Shown piece after piece: positions 18,029 through 26,921 of a DNA stretch of 64,000 bases. Each line of letters starts with the position of its first letter. The stretch's first letter is position 1. Origin of the DNA: Pseudomonas baltica (GTDB lineage: Bacteria > Pseudomonadota > Gammaproteobacteria > Pseudomonadales > Pseudomonadaceae); the NCBI RefSeq assembly GCF_031880315.1, contig NZ_CP134771.1, positions 3,746,501 to 3,810,500 of the forward strand, given 5' to 3'. The notes beneath the pieces were generated by a model, which was not told the origin of the DNA, did not search any database, and saw only the letters and a list, made by a program, of their open reading frames with translations. A program made the translations under genes and the position numbers.

Positions 18029-18727
18029 ATGAATTCGATCAGTCGCGCCGTCCCGGAAGTCGCCCTGCTGGGCATTCGCAGCCTTATTGCCGAGCATGGC
18101 TATGGGCCGGGCGACGTGTTGCCTTCGCAACGCGATCTTGCACTGCAATTGGGCGTCAGCCGCGCGTCGCTGCGTGAGGCACTGTCATCGTTGAGCGCCC
18201 TGGGCGTGATCAGCGTGCAGCCCGGCAAGGGCGTGTTCATTCGCGCGCCGCTCGAAACTGCGCCAACGGGCGAGGGGCTGAACTGGCCTTTTGCGGCGCA
18301 GGCGGCGCCAGCGGAGATATTCCAGCTGCGTTATGCGCTGGAAGGATTTGCCGCGGGCTTGGCGGCGGTGCTGCTCACTGCCGATGAACTTGATGCCCTG
18401 GAAGACAACGTGCGTTCGATGCGTGAACAGTTGCGCAATGGCGATTTCGATGCCGCCGCGCAGCTGGATTTCGATTTTCACCGGCGCATTCTGGTCGCCA
18501 GCGGCAATCACGCCATGGCAGGAATCCTCACAGCCAGCGCCGATATCTTCCTGGAAAGCCAGAAACTGCCCTTCATCCGTACCGAGCGCGCCATGGAAAC
18601 CTGGCATGAACACCGCAAGATTCTTCGCGCCCTGGCCCGCCATTCCTCGGCTTCGGCGCAGAAAACCATGCATGAACATGTGCGCAGCGCTGCCCTGCGA
18701 ACGGGCATCGCATTCGTCACGCCCTAG
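18029..18727 (+). CDS. GntR-family (FadR/FCD subfamily) transcriptional regulator
   Basis: 232 residues. N-terminal winged helix: YGPGDVLPSQRDLALQLGVSRASLREALSSL and GVISVQPGKGVFI. C-terminal FCD ligand domain: LRYALEGFAAGLAA, with histidines of the metal-binding pocket in DFDFHRRI, TWHEHRKI and MHEHVRSA. Such regulators sense carboxylates or amino acids and repress neighbouring transport genes. The start is ATG 18029, with an alternative GTG three bases earlier; no clear Shine-Dalgarno is present. The perfect palindrome in the shared intergenic region is its probable operator. Confidence 0.92.
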   Translation: MNSISRAVPEVALLGIRSLIAEHGYGPGDVLPSQRDLALQLGVSRASLREALSSLSALGVISVQPGKGVFIRAPLETAPTGEGLNWPFAAQAAPAEIFQLRYALEGFAAGLAAVLLTADELDALEDNVRSMREQLRNGDFDAAAQLDFDFHRRILVASGNHAMAGILTASADIFLESQKLPFIRTERAMETWHEHRKILRALARHSSASAQKTMHEHVRSAALRTGIAFVTP

Positions 18728-18730
18728 GGG

Positions 18731-18771
18731 CGATTGCTTCACTAATGCAACCCCATAGCAATAAGCAATCG
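18731..18771. repeat. 9-bp inverted repeat between the GntR gene and trxA
   Basis: CGATTGCTT (18731-18739) and AAGCAATCG (18763-18771) are perfect complements separated by 23 bases. It lies 4 bases after the regulator stop and upstream of the trxA promoter. It could be a weak terminator hairpin or an operator. Confidence 0.5.
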
Positions 18772-18802
18772 ACTGTGGCTTCCTGTAATAGAATGGTCCA
18801 GC

Positions 18803-18808
18803 TATGAT
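18803..18808 (+). promoter_or_regulatory. Candidate trxA -10 element (TATGAT)
   Basis: TATGAT lies 37 bases before the trxA start. A weak -35 (TTCCTG at 18780-18785) has a 17-base spacer. The Shine-Dalgarno TGGAGA lies 7 bases before the ATG. Confidence 0.4.
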
Positions 18809-18844
18809 AGGCCACGTTTTTAGCTTACGAACTGGAGATTTTCC

Positions 18845-19174
18845 ATGAGCAGCGACCTGATCAAGCATGTATCCGATGCCAGCTTCGAGGCTGATGTAAT
18901 CAACGCCCAAGGCCCTGTATTGGTTGATTACTGGGCAGAATGGTGCGGCCCTTGCAAAATGATTGCACCCGTACTGGACGAAATCGCCGGCACGTATCAA
19001 GGCAAATTGACCGTTGCCAAGCTGAACATCGACGAAAACCCCGAAACCCCCATCAAGCATTTCGTGCGCGGTATCCCGACACTGATGCTGTTCAAGGATG
19101 GAGAAGTGGCTGCTACCAAGGTTGGCGCGCTGTCCAAGTCGCAACTGGCTGCATTCCTCGACGCGAACATCTGA
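18845..19174 (+). CDS. trxA: Thioredoxin 1
   Basis: 109 residues, the standard length, with the active site WCGPCK (C34, C37) and the cis-Pro loop [13 protein letters not shown]. It reduces protein disulfides in the cytoplasm with thioredoxin reductase. It is transcribed alone, with its own promoter region and a strong terminator. As in other pseudomonads it lies directly before rho; here the ABC cassette separates it from ppx. Confidence 0.98.
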   Translation: MSSDLIKHVSDASFEADVINAQGPVLVDYWAEWCGPCKMIAPVLDEIAGTYQGKLTVAKLNIDENPETPIKHFVRGIPTLMLFKDGEVAATKVGALSKSQLAAFLDANI

Positions 19175-19196
19175 TCCGATGCTGGCGTTGTGAAGG

Positions 19197-19219
19197 CCCC
19201 GCTTGATGCGGGGTTTTTT
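19197..19219 (+). terminator. Intrinsic terminator of trxA
   Basis: CCCCGC (19197-19202) and GCGGGG (19208-19213) form a perfect stem with a TTGAT loop, followed by six T. Confidence 0.9.
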
Positions 19220-19224
19220 GTGGG

Positions 19225-19413
19225 CGCCGACTAGACGTCCCCAAACTCAAGTGGTACATTCGGCCTCGCATTGGTTTCTCCTCTGCCCCCTGCAAGCCGT
19301 CGCCGACGCATTCCTACTCGAACAGTACGCGATCCTGTCGCCTTCTCTGCGGCGCGGCCTCATTAAGCCCAAAGCTTAATTTCTCCCTCCAAACATGATT
19401 ACGTCATTCCCTT
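19225..19413 (+). ncRNA. Structured rho leader (Pseudomon-Rho RNA motif region)
   Basis: 189 non-coding bases precede rho. They contain a long C/T-rich, G-poor stretch (about 19270-19350) suitable for Rho loading and a perfect hairpin ATTAAGC-CCAAA-GCTTAAT at 19362-19380. A conserved RNA called Pseudomon-Rho is described in 5' leaders of Pseudomonas rho genes; this region is its expected location. I did not check the consensus base by base. Likely role: Rho autoregulation by premature termination. Confidence 0.65.
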
Positions 19414-20673
19414 ATGAACCTGACTGAACTCAAGCAAAAGCCGATTACCGATCTGCTCGAAATGGCCGAACAGATGGGCATAGAAAATATGGCCCGTTCG
19501 CGCAAGCAGGATGTGATTTTCTCCCTGTTGAAAAAACATGCCAAAAGCGGCGAGGAAATCTCCGGTGATGGCGTGCTGGAGATTCTCCAGGACGGCTTCG
19601 GCTTCCTCCGTTCGGCTGACGCTTCTTACCTCGCTGGCCCCGATGATATCTATGTCTCGCCCAGCCAGATTCGTCGCTTCAACCTGCGCACCGGTGACAC
19701 CATCGTTGGCAAGATCCGCCCTCCGAAGGAAGGCGAGCGTTACTTCGCCCTGTTGAAAGTCGACACGATCAACTTCGACCGTCCAGAAAACGCGAAGAAC
19801 AAGATCCTGTTCGAGAACCTTACGCCGCTGTTCCCGACCATCCGCATGAAGATGGAAGCCGGCAACGGTTCCACCGAAGACCTCACCGGTCGCGTGATCG
19901 ACCTGTGCGCTCCGATCGGCAAGGGCCAGCGTGGCCTGATCGTCGCTCCGCCAAAAGCGGGCAAGACCATCATGCTGCAGAACATCGCCGCCAACATCAC
20001 GCGTAACAATCCGGAAGTCCATCTGATCGTGCTGCTGATCGACGAGCGTCCAGAGGAAGTGACCGAGATGCAGCGCACCGTGCGCGGCGAAGTGGTTGCC
20101 TCGACCTTCGACGAACCACCGACCCGTCACGTGCAAGTGGCCGAGATGGTCATCGAAAAGGCCAAGCGCCTGGTCGAGCACAAGAAGGACGTAGTCATCC
20201 TGCTGGACTCCATCACGCGTCTGGCTCGCGCCTACAACACCGTGATCCCGAGTTCTGGCAAGGTGCTGACGGGTGGTGTCGACGCCCATGCGCTCGAGAA
20301 GCCAAAGCGCTTCTTTGGTGCCGCGCGTAACATCGAGGAAGGCGGTTCGCTGACCATCATCGCTACCGCGCTGGTCGAAACCGGTTCGAAGATGGACGAA
20401 GTGATCTACGAAGAGTTCAAGGGTACCGGCAACATGGAGCTGCCCCTGGACCGCAAGATCGCCGAGAAGCGCGTCTTCCCGGCCATCAACATCAACCGCT
20501 CCGGCACCCGCCGCGAAGAGTTGCTGACCGCCGACGACGAGCTGCAGCGCATGTGGATCCTGCGCAAGCTGCTGCACCCGATGGACGAAGTTGCCGCCAT
20601 CGAGTTCCTGATCGACAAGCTCAAGCAGACCAAGACCAACGACGAGTTCTTCTTGTCGATGAAGCGCAAGTAA
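19414..20673 (+). CDS. rho: Transcription termination factor Rho
   Basis: 419 residues. It has the N-terminal helical domain ([20 protein letters not shown]), the RNA-binding cold-shock-like domain ([23 protein letters not shown] split across strands) and the RecA-like motor with Walker A PPKAGKT and Walker [15 protein letters not shown], plus the R-loop arginine region. It forms the hexameric helicase that ends untranslated transcripts. It is monocistronic, with a strong terminator downstream. Confidence 0.99.
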   Translation: MNLTELKQKPITDLLEMAEQMGIENMARSRKQDVIFSLLKKHAKSGEEISGDGVLEILQDGFGFLRSADASYLAGPDDIYVSPSQIRRFNLRTGDTIVGKIRPPKEGERYFALLKVDTINFDRPENAKNKILFENLTPLFPTIRMKMEAGNGSTEDLTGRVIDLCAPIGKGQRGLIVAPPKAGKTIMLQNIAANITRNNPEVHLIVLLIDERPEEVTEMQRTVRGEVVASTFDEPPTRHVQVAEMVIEKAKRLVEHKKDVVILLDSITRLARAYNTVIPSSGKVLTGGVDAHALEKPKRFFGAARNIEEGGSLTIIATALVETGSKMDEVIYEEFKGTGNMELPLDRKIAEKRVFPAININRSGTRREELLTADDELQRMWILRKLLHPMDEVAAIEFLIDKLKQTKTNDEFFLSMKRK

Positions 20674-20693
20674 CGCGTTTGCCGCTTCATGAG

Positions 20694-20721
20694 AAAACGC
20701 CCCGAAAGGGGCGTTTTTTTT
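20694..20721 (+). terminator. Intrinsic terminator of rho
   Basis: ACGCCCC (20697-20703), GAAA tetraloop, GGGGCGT (20708-20714), then a T-run to 20721, with matching A upstream. Confidence 0.95.
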
Positions 20722-20924
20722 GCGTTCGTACGGGATTGTATCTGGAACCATATTCTCGGTCATGTAAACTTCCGCGCTCGATTCAGGCCTCGCGCGGTGC
20801 TGTATGGCGCACACGCCAGTATTCAACGGGTGTGCGGTTGATGCGGAGTTAAGACAGTTGTGTCCCGACCTCTATCGCCGACGAGCCTTTGTAATGGTTT
20901 GTATCCGATAGGATAAGGAGTGTC

Positions 20925-22877
20925 ATGCACACGTTTGGTAATCGTCGAGACATAGACGGGATGCGGGCCCTGGCCGTCATCCCAGTGGTGCTGTTCCATT
21001 TTGGCTTTAGCGCGTTCAGTGGTGGTTTCGTCGGTGTCGATGTTTTCTTCGTCATTTCAGGCTTCTTGATCACTGGCATCCTGTTTCGAGAAATAAACGC
21101 ACAGCGCTTCAGTTTCCTGGATTTCTGGGGCCGCCGTGCTCGGCGGATCCTGCCAGCACTGAGTGTGGTACTACTGGTGACGCTAGCCCTGGGCTGGCTG
21201 CTGCTGACGCCTAAGGATTACTCCGAACTGGGCAGGGCGACGCGTTACCAGGCGCTGTTCATTTCAAATCTCCTGTACATGCGCCAGGACGGCTACTTCG
21301 AGCCAGCATCGGACCTCAAACCCTTGCTGCATACATGGTCGTTGGCCGTCGAAGAGCAGTACTACATCTTCTTTCCATTACTCATGATGGTGCTGATGCG
21401 CTATCTGCGACATTGGCGCTGGGTGTTGTTTGCGGTGTTGCTAGTCTCGTTCGGATTGAATGTCGGGCATATCGATCGCAAGCCCGAGGTCGCGTTCTTC
21501 TCACTGCCGGCGCGCGCCTGGGAACTGTTGTGCGGCGCAATGCTGGCCGTCTTGCCGGCATCGAAAAGCGCTGTCAGGCCCTGGATTTACCAGGTGGCTG
21601 GGTTGGCTGGGTTGGCGGCTGTCCTGGTGGCGGTATTCACTTTCGATGCGTCGACGAAATTTCCCGGGTGGGCCGCGTTGCTGCCGGTACTCGGTGCGAC
21701 TGCACTGATCTGGTCCGGGGCGCAGGGCTCGACATGGGTCGGGCAACTGCTGAGTACGCGCGTGATGGTCTGGATCGGCTTGCTCTCCTATTCCCTGTAC
21801 CTGTGGCACTGGCCGGTCTATGTCTATGCCAACGCCATCTCTGCCGATGGCATTCAGCCGCTTGAGGCCGCTGCCTGGATAGCATTGGCGTTAGGACTGG
21901 CATGGGTAAGCCTGCGTTTCGTCGAACTGCCCTTTCGCGAAAAGCGCGTGTTGGCCGGCCGCAATGCCCTGCTGGTCGGTGCCCTGGTGGCAATTGTGGT
22001 ACTGGCGGCGATGGGTGCAGTAGTTCGATCTCAAGAGGGATTTCCCCAGCGGCTCTCTGCCAAGGAAATGGAGTACGCCCAATCCAGGGATTGGAATGCG
22101 GGACAGGAAGACTGCATGGTGTTGAGCTTCAACGATACGCATCTGGACAAAGCCTGTCTGGCGGGCAAGGGCCAACAGGGCCCGGCGACGCTGCTGTTCT
22201 GGGGCGATAGCCATGCCGCGGCATTGTGGCCGGCGATTCAGGCCACGGCCAAAAGCCAGGGCCGGCAGATATGGCTCTACAGTATGAGCGCCTGTCCGCC
22301 GATCTTGAGCTCGGCCCCGCGTGAGCGGTGCACGTCTTTCAACGAGCGAACCATGAAGCGGGTGGTCGAGTTGGGGATCAAGCAAGTCGTATTAGCCTCC
22401 AACTGGGGGTATTACATGTACAGCTTCGAGGGCGCCGATAAGAGGATGATGCTTAGCCCTCACGACACCAAGCAGCAGGCAGAGCAGCGCCTGGCGGCCG
22501 GAGTGACAGCACGTGTCGCGGCGTTGCGCCAGGCAGGCGTGGAGGTCTGGCTATTCAAGCAGGTGCCGCTGCAGCGCAAAGGCGCCGTCGAACGACTGAC
22601 CAGTCTGGCCAGAATAGGGCGTTCACCCGAAGGGCTGGGGCGTTCGCTTGACGAGCATCTGGCGCGTGATCGCTTCATCAATACGTTGTTCGACTCCCTG
22701 AGTGCGGCTGACCCAGGCGTGCGTATCATCGATCCGACATCACTGATGTGCCCTGACAAGATATGTAATATCGAGGCCGACGGGCACCTGCTCTACAAGG
22801 ACGTAGATCATCTCTCTGACTTCGGAGGTGCTCGAATGAGCCCGCTTTTCGCTCCGTTGGCGCACGGTGCTCAGTAG
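20925..22877 (+). CDS. Membrane O-acyltransferase (AT3) with C-terminal SGNH domain
   Basis: 650 residues. Residues about 5-370 form the acyltransferase-3 domain with roughly ten membrane helices: RRDIDGMRALAVIPVVLFHFG (catalytic His at its end), GGFVGVDVFFVISGFLITG and LKPLLHTWSLAVEEQYYIFFP. Residues about 390-650 are a periplasmic SGNH domain with FWGDSHAAALWPAIQ and the C-terminal DVDHLSDFGG. This OafA-type layout O-acetylates lipopolysaccharide O-antigen or other surface glycans. A similar gene sits between rho and ubiD in P. aeruginosa, so it is not a recent insertion. RBS: AAGGAG 6 bases before ATG. Confidence 0.92.
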   Translation: MHTFGNRRDIDGMRALAVIPVVLFHFGFSAFSGGFVGVDVFFVISGFLITGILFREINAQRFSFLDFWGRRARRILPALSVVLLVTLALGWLLLTPKDYSELGRATRYQALFISNLLYMRQDGYFEPASDLKPLLHTWSLAVEEQYYIFFPLLMMVLMRYLRHWRWVLFAVLLVSFGLNVGHIDRKPEVAFFSLPARAWELLCGAMLAVLPASKSAVRPWIYQVAGLAGLAAVLVAVFTFDASTKFPGWAALLPVLGATALIWSGAQGSTWVGQLLSTRVMVWIGLLSYSLYLWHWPVYVYANAISADGIQPLEAAAWIALALGLAWVSLRFVELPFREKRVLAGRNALLVGALVAIVVLAAMGAVVRSQEGFPQRLSAKEMEYAQSRDWNAGQEDCMVLSFNDTHLDKACLAGKGQQGPATLLFWGDSHAAALWPAIQATAKSQGRQIWLYSMSACPPILSSAPRERCTSFNERTMKRVVELGIKQVVLASNWGYYMYSFEGADKRMMLSPHDTKQQAEQRLAAGVTARVAALRQAGVEVWLFKQVPLQRKGAVERLTSLARIGRSPEGLGRSLDEHLARDRFINTLFDSLSAADPGVRIIDPTSLMCPDKICNIEADGHLLYKDVDHLSDFGGARMSPLFAPLAHGAQ

Positions 22878-22964
22878 GATTGAGGACGGCCACGCGCTCA
22901 CAGTGCTGCAGTTTGGCCCTCAGAACGGGTAGGATGTACACCTATTTTGGGGGTGGCGTCTTTA

Positions 22965-24431
22965 ATGAAATTCAAGGATCTGCGGGATTTCGTGCAGCAA
23001 CTCGAGCAGCGTGGCGAGTTGAAACGTATTCAGGTACCGATTTCTCCGATACTGGAAATGACCGAGATATGCGACCGGACGCTACGCGCCAAAGGGCCCG
23101 CGTTGCTGTTCGAGAACCCTGTGGGGCATACCATTCCCGTGCTCGGCAACCTGTTCGGCACTCCGGGGCGGGTGGCGTTGGGCATGGGCGCCGAGGACGT
23201 CTCGGAGCTGCGTGAAATCGGCAAGCTGCTGGCCTTCCTCAAGGAACCGGAGCCGCCCAAGGGGCTCAAGGATGCCTGGTCGAAGTTGCCGATCTTCAAG
23301 AAGATCATCGCCATGGCGCCCAAGGTGGTCAAGGATGCGCCCTGTCAGGAAGTGGTCCTCGAAGGCGACGATGTCGACCTCGGCATGTTGCCCGTGCAGC
23401 ATTGCTGGCCTGGTGACGTCGCGCCGCTGATCACCTGGGGGCTGACGGTGACGCGCGGGCCCAACAAGGAACGCCAGAACCTGGGCATCTATCGCCAGCA
23501 AGTCATTGGCCGTAACAAAGTGATCATGCGCTGGTTGAGCCACCGTGGCGGTGCGCTGGACTATCGCGAGTGGTGTGAAAAACATCCGGGCCGGCCATTC
23601 CCGGTGTCGGTCGCGCTGGGCGCCGACCCGGCGACTATCCTCGGTGCCGTAACGCCGGTGCCTGACAGCCTTTCCGAATATGCCTTTGCGGGCCTGTTGC
23701 GGGGCAATCGTACCGAGCTGATCAAGTGCCGTGGCAACGATTTGCAAGTGCCTGCCAGTGCCGAGATCGTCCTCGAGGGTGTGATCCATCCGGGTGAAAT
23801 GGCACCCGAAGGCCCGTACGGCGACCACACCGGTTACTACAACGAAGTCGACAGCTTCCCGGTGTTCACCGTCGAGCGCATCACCCACCGGATCAAGCCG
23901 ATCTACCACAGCACCTACACGGGCCGGCCGCCGGATGAGCCGGCGATCCTCGGCGTGGCCCTGAACGAAGTGTTCGTACCGATCCTGCAGAAGCAGTTTC
24001 CGGAGATCACCGACTTCTACCTGCCACCCGAAGGCTGCTCTTATCGCATGGCCATTGTCACGATGAAGAAGCAGTACCCTGGCCATGCCAAGCGGGTAAT
24101 GCTGGGTGTCTGGTCGTTTTTGCGACAGTTCATGTACACCAAGTTCGTTATCGTCACCGATGACGACATCAACGCGCGGGACTGGAACGACGTGATCTGG
24201 GCCATCACCACGCGCATGGATCCAAAACGCGACACCGTGATGATCGATAACACCCCCATCGACTATCTGGATTTCGCCTCGCCGGTGTCCGGTCTTGGCT
24301 CGAAGATGGGCCTGGATGCCACTAATAAATGGCCGGGCGAGACCACGCGTGAATGGGGTCGGGTCATCGTCAAGGATGAAGCGGTCACTCGCCGCGTCGA
24401 CGAACTCTGGAATCAACTGGGAATAGACTGA
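22965..24431 (+). CDS. ubiD: UbiD, 4-hydroxy-3-polyprenylbenzoate decarboxylase
   Basis: 488 residues from the ATG at 22965 ([22 protein letters not shown]). UbiD uses prenylated FMN, made by UbiX, to decarboxylate the ubiquinone ring precursor. Conserved segments include [19 protein letters not shown] and [16 protein letters not shown], which holds acidic active-site residues and metal ligands. A G-rich stretch precedes the ATG; the slightly longer frame upstream lacks support. The stop shares one base with the next gene (TGATG). Confidence 0.96.
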   Translation: MKFKDLRDFVQQLEQRGELKRIQVPISPILEMTEICDRTLRAKGPALLFENPVGHTIPVLGNLFGTPGRVALGMGAEDVSELREIGKLLAFLKEPEPPKGLKDAWSKLPIFKKIIAMAPKVVKDAPCQEVVLEGDDVDLGMLPVQHCWPGDVAPLITWGLTVTRGPNKERQNLGIYRQQVIGRNKVIMRWLSHRGGALDYREWCEKHPGRPFPVSVALGADPATILGAVTPVPDSLSEYAFAGLLRGNRTELIKCRGNDLQVPASAEIVLEGVIHPGEMAPEGPYGDHTGYYNEVDSFPVFTVERITHRIKPIYHSTYTGRPPDEPAILGVALNEVFVPILQKQFPEITDFYLPPEGCSYRMAIVTMKKQYPGHAKRVMLGVWSFLRQFMYTKFVIVTDDDINARDWNDVIWAITTRMDPKRDTVMIDNTPIDYLDFASPVSGLGSKMGLDATNKWPGETTREWGRVIVKDEAVTRRVDELWNQLGID

Positions 24432-25399
24432 TGCGCGTGACTTTGCAGCCTTGCGGCGCGGTGCTCGACACCTTGCCCGCCGAGCCAATTCTGGCAGCGG
24501 CCCAGCGCCTGGGTTACGAGTGCCCGAACAGCTGCCGCAACGGTAATTGCCACGTTTGTTCGGCGTTGCTGGTTGAGGGGCGGGTGCAGCAAGAGGGAGA
24601 AGTGCGTGTACAGGGTGAAATCTACACCTGCGTTGCCGAGCCCCTGGAAGATTGCGTCGTTCTGTGGGATGGCGTTCTTGCCTTGGGTGAGTTACCGGTT
24701 CGCAGTTTCGCTTGCCAGCTGAGCGAATGCGTGGCGGTGGGCGGGGATGTCTGGCGGGTGCGTTTGCTGGCGCCAGCCGGCAAGCCGCCGCGCTACCATG
24801 CTGGCCAATACCTGATGCTCGAGCGCGACAATGGCGAGCGTTCGGCGTTTTCCTTGGCGTCGGCGCCCCATACCGGGCGTCAGCTGGAACTGCACGTATT
24901 GGTGCGCGAAGACAGTGCGCGCAACCTGATCGCCCAGTTGCAACGCAACAACGGCGCGCGTCTGCAATTGCCGTTCGGTGATGCGCATCTGGCCGAATTG
25001 CCTGACGCACCGCTGGTATTGATTGCCGCAGGCACCGGGATGGCGCAAATGCACAGCCTGATCGAGCATTGCCGAGCAAAGGGTTTTGCTCATCCGGTGC
25101 ACCTGTACTGGGGCGTGCGGCGGCCCGAAGACTTCTACGAAATCGAGCACTGGCAGGCATGGCAACAGTTGCCCAACTTGTTCTTGCACAAGGTGGTCAG
25201 CGATCTTTGCGGCTGGGAAGGGCGGTGCGGCCTGTTGCATGAAGCCGTGTGCGAGGACATTGCCGATCTTTCCCAGGCTCACGTGTATGCCAGCGGTTCA
25301 CCGGCGATGATCTACGCCACGCTCGACGCACTGGTGGCGGCGGGGATGGACGCGCATCAGATGCGTGCGGATGCGTTTGCCTACGCGCCGCGGTCCTGA
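24431..25399 (+). CDS. 2Fe-2S ferredoxin-linked FAD/NAD(P)H reductase
   Basis: 322 residues. The N-terminal plant-type ferredoxin domain carries C35, C40, C43 and C67. It is followed by an FAD domain (RYHAGQYLMLE, AFSLASAP) and an NAD domain (LVLIAAGTGMAQMHSLIEH) ending in DAFAYAPRS. The build resembles CDP-6-deoxy-glucoseen reductase, phenol hydroxylase reductase and E. coli Fre. It is translationally coupled to ubiD. It may supply reduced flavin or electrons for ubiquinone synthesis (reduced FMN is needed by UbiX), but that is inference. Confidence 0.88.
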   Translation: MRVTLQPCGAVLDTLPAEPILAAAQRLGYECPNSCRNGNCHVCSALLVEGRVQQEGEVRVQGEIYTCVAEPLEDCVVLWDGVLALGELPVRSFACQLSECVAVGGDVWRVRLLAPAGKPPRYHAGQYLMLERDNGERSAFSLASAPHTGRQLELHVLVREDSARNLIAQLQRNNGARLQLPFGDAHLAELPDAPLVLIAAGTGMAQMHSLIEHCRAKGFAHPVHLYWGVRRPEDFYEIEHWQAWQQLPNLFLHKVVSDLCGWEGRCGLLHEAVCEDIADLSQAHVYASGSPAMIYATLDALVAAGMDAHQMRADAFAYAPRS

Positions 25400-25665
25400 A
25401 TCATGACAGGGCGCGCTGTGGTACCGGATGTATATGAATTTGTATATTTTTATTTACGAATGCCTGAGAGCACTCCCTGCAATAGAGCAACTTTTGATAC
25501 CTTGCACTTATTCAGGGCTTTATAACAAATTTTAAAACGGATAGTTATAACCAAGACTAAGGGCTTGTTTTTCTGTGGGTATCTGCCGTACGGTAGTCAT
25601 CAGTACCCTGTCATCGGTTAGAGTAAGTTGTCCTTTCAACTCACGGGGATATCAGGCGTCTGCTT
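25400..25665. other. AT-rich intergenic region before the ChaC-like gene
   Basis: 266 bases, visibly much richer in A/T than the surroundings (for example about 25435-25560), with no coding frame. It may contain the promoter of the downstream gene and possibly a small RNA, but I see no clear terminator or consensus promoter. Confidence 0.5.
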
Positions 25666-26355
25666 ATGTCCGCTATTGAAACTGCACATTTGAACGCGAT
25701 CTATCCGCCCAGCCTCGATCTGGGGCCGCAACTGACTGATGAGCAGTTGGCGCACTCTCTCGACTCCACCATGGAGCTGCACAAAGGTGGGCCAGTCTGG
25801 CTGTTCGCGTACGGCTCGTTGATCTGGCGCCCCGAGTGCGCGGCCGTCGAGCGCCGGCGCGCGCGGATCCATGGCTATCATCGTGGCCTCTACCTGTGGT
25901 CTCACGAACACCGCGGCACCCCAGAGCAGCCCGGCCTGGTTTTTGGCCTGGACCGCGGCGGCTCCTGCAGCGGTTTCGCCTTTCGCCTGCCGGAGGAGCA
26001 TCTGCGTGATTCGCTGGTTGCCCTGTGGAGGCGCGAGATGCCTTATCCCTCCTATCGCCCGCACTGGCTCAATTGCCGCCTCGACGATGGCAGCAAGGTG
26101 CAGGCGTTGGGCTTCGTACTCGAGCGTCATCTGCCCAGCTATGCCGGCAACCTGCCGGATAATCTGCTGATGCAGATACTTGCCAATGCCAGTGGGCGCT
26201 TCGGCACTACCCGCGAGTATGTCGAGCAGACCATCAGCGCCTTGCGCACGCACGCCATGCCGGACCGCAATCTGGAGGCGCGTATCAAGCGCTGCCATTG
26301 CTCGTCCGCCGCCGAACGGATTCAGGTCACTGGCCTGGACGTACCGCGCCTTTAA
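25666..26355 (+). CDS. ChaC-like gamma-glutamylcyclotransferase
   Basis: 229 residues. The substrate loop FAYGSLIW (residues 47-54) and the following RRARIHGYHRGLYLWSHEHRGTPEQPGL match ChaC; the acidic catalytic residue is probably the Glu in LWRREMPYPSY. ChaC proteins degrade glutathione to 5-oxoproline and Cys-Gly in the cytoplasm. The Shine-Dalgarno before ATG 25666 is weak. It stands alone after the AT-rich region. Confidence 0.9.
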   Translation: MSAIETAHLNAIYPPSLDLGPQLTDEQLAHSLDSTMELHKGGPVWLFAYGSLIWRPECAAVERRRARIHGYHRGLYLWSHEHRGTPEQPGLVFGLDRGGSCSGFAFRLPEEHLRDSLVALWRREMPYPSYRPHWLNCRLDDGSKVQALGFVLERHLPSYAGNLPDNLLMQILANASGRFGTTREYVEQTISALRTHAMPDRNLEARIKRCHCSSAAERIQVTGLDVPRL

Positions 26356-26504
26356 GGCATCAAACCTGCCCTATACCTTTCCTGCTGGCTGCCGATAACT
26401 CTGGCATCGAGGGGTATAGCGCTCCTTCTCATCGACACCACCGCCCGATTTTGATTTGGGTATCGGGGTGTTTATGCTGTGTTCATTTTGCGAGGAGCGA
26501 AACA

Positions 26505-26915
26505 TTGAAAGCGTTGATCCTGATGTTGCTGGCGTTGTCCGCGCCAATGGCCGCCATGGCCAATGAAGAGGCCAAGGAAGGCGCCGGGCCTGTCGTCACC
26601 TATTACTCGCTGACCCCGCCACTGGTGGGCAATTATTCGCTGGACGGCGGGCCGAAACTGCACGTCTACAAGGCTGATATCGCCCTGAAAGTCACCGGTG
26701 CCGAAGCGCTGGCGGCGGTCAAGCACCACGAGCCGCTGATTCGCAACAAGCTGGTGCAGTTGTTCACTCAGCAGACCGTGGATTCGATGAGCAAGTCCGA
26801 CTCCAAGGAAGCCCTGCGTCAGGAAGCGTTGAAGGAGACCCAGCAGGTGCTCAACGACGAAGAAGGCAAGCCGATAGTTGAAGACCTGCTGTTCAATAAC
26901 TTGATCGTCCAGTAG
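26505..26915 (+). CDS. FliL-like exported/anchored protein, TTG start
   Basis: 136 residues from TTG 26505 (MKALILMLLALSAPMAAMANEEAKEG), a signal peptide or membrane anchor. The body has the FliL pattern: VVTYYSLTPPLVGNYSLDGGPKLHVYKADIALKV in pieces, then HHEPLIRNKLVQLFTQQTVDSM. GAGGAG at 26492-26497 is 7 bases before TTG, which settles the start. FliL associates with the flagellar stator, but no other flagellar gene is near, so this is an orphan paralogue and may act outside motility. Confidence 0.82.
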   Translation: MKALILMLLALSAPMAAMANEEAKEGAGPVVTYYSLTPPLVGNYSLDGGPKLHVYKADIALKVTGAEALAAVKHHEPLIRNKLVQLFTQQTVDSMSKSDSKEALRQEALKETQQVLNDEEGKPIVEDLLFNNLIVQ

Positions 26916-26921
26916 TAACGG

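Noticed and set aside
20925..22877. Acyltransferase gene as a recent insertion between rho and ubiD
   Set aside because: A similar gene is known at the same place in P. aeruginosa, and no repeats or integrase flank it.
23082..25160. 692-codon open frame antisense to ubiD and the reductase
   Set aside because: It runs across two well-supported coupled genes on the other strand; low-complexity Arg/Ala-rich translation without family features.
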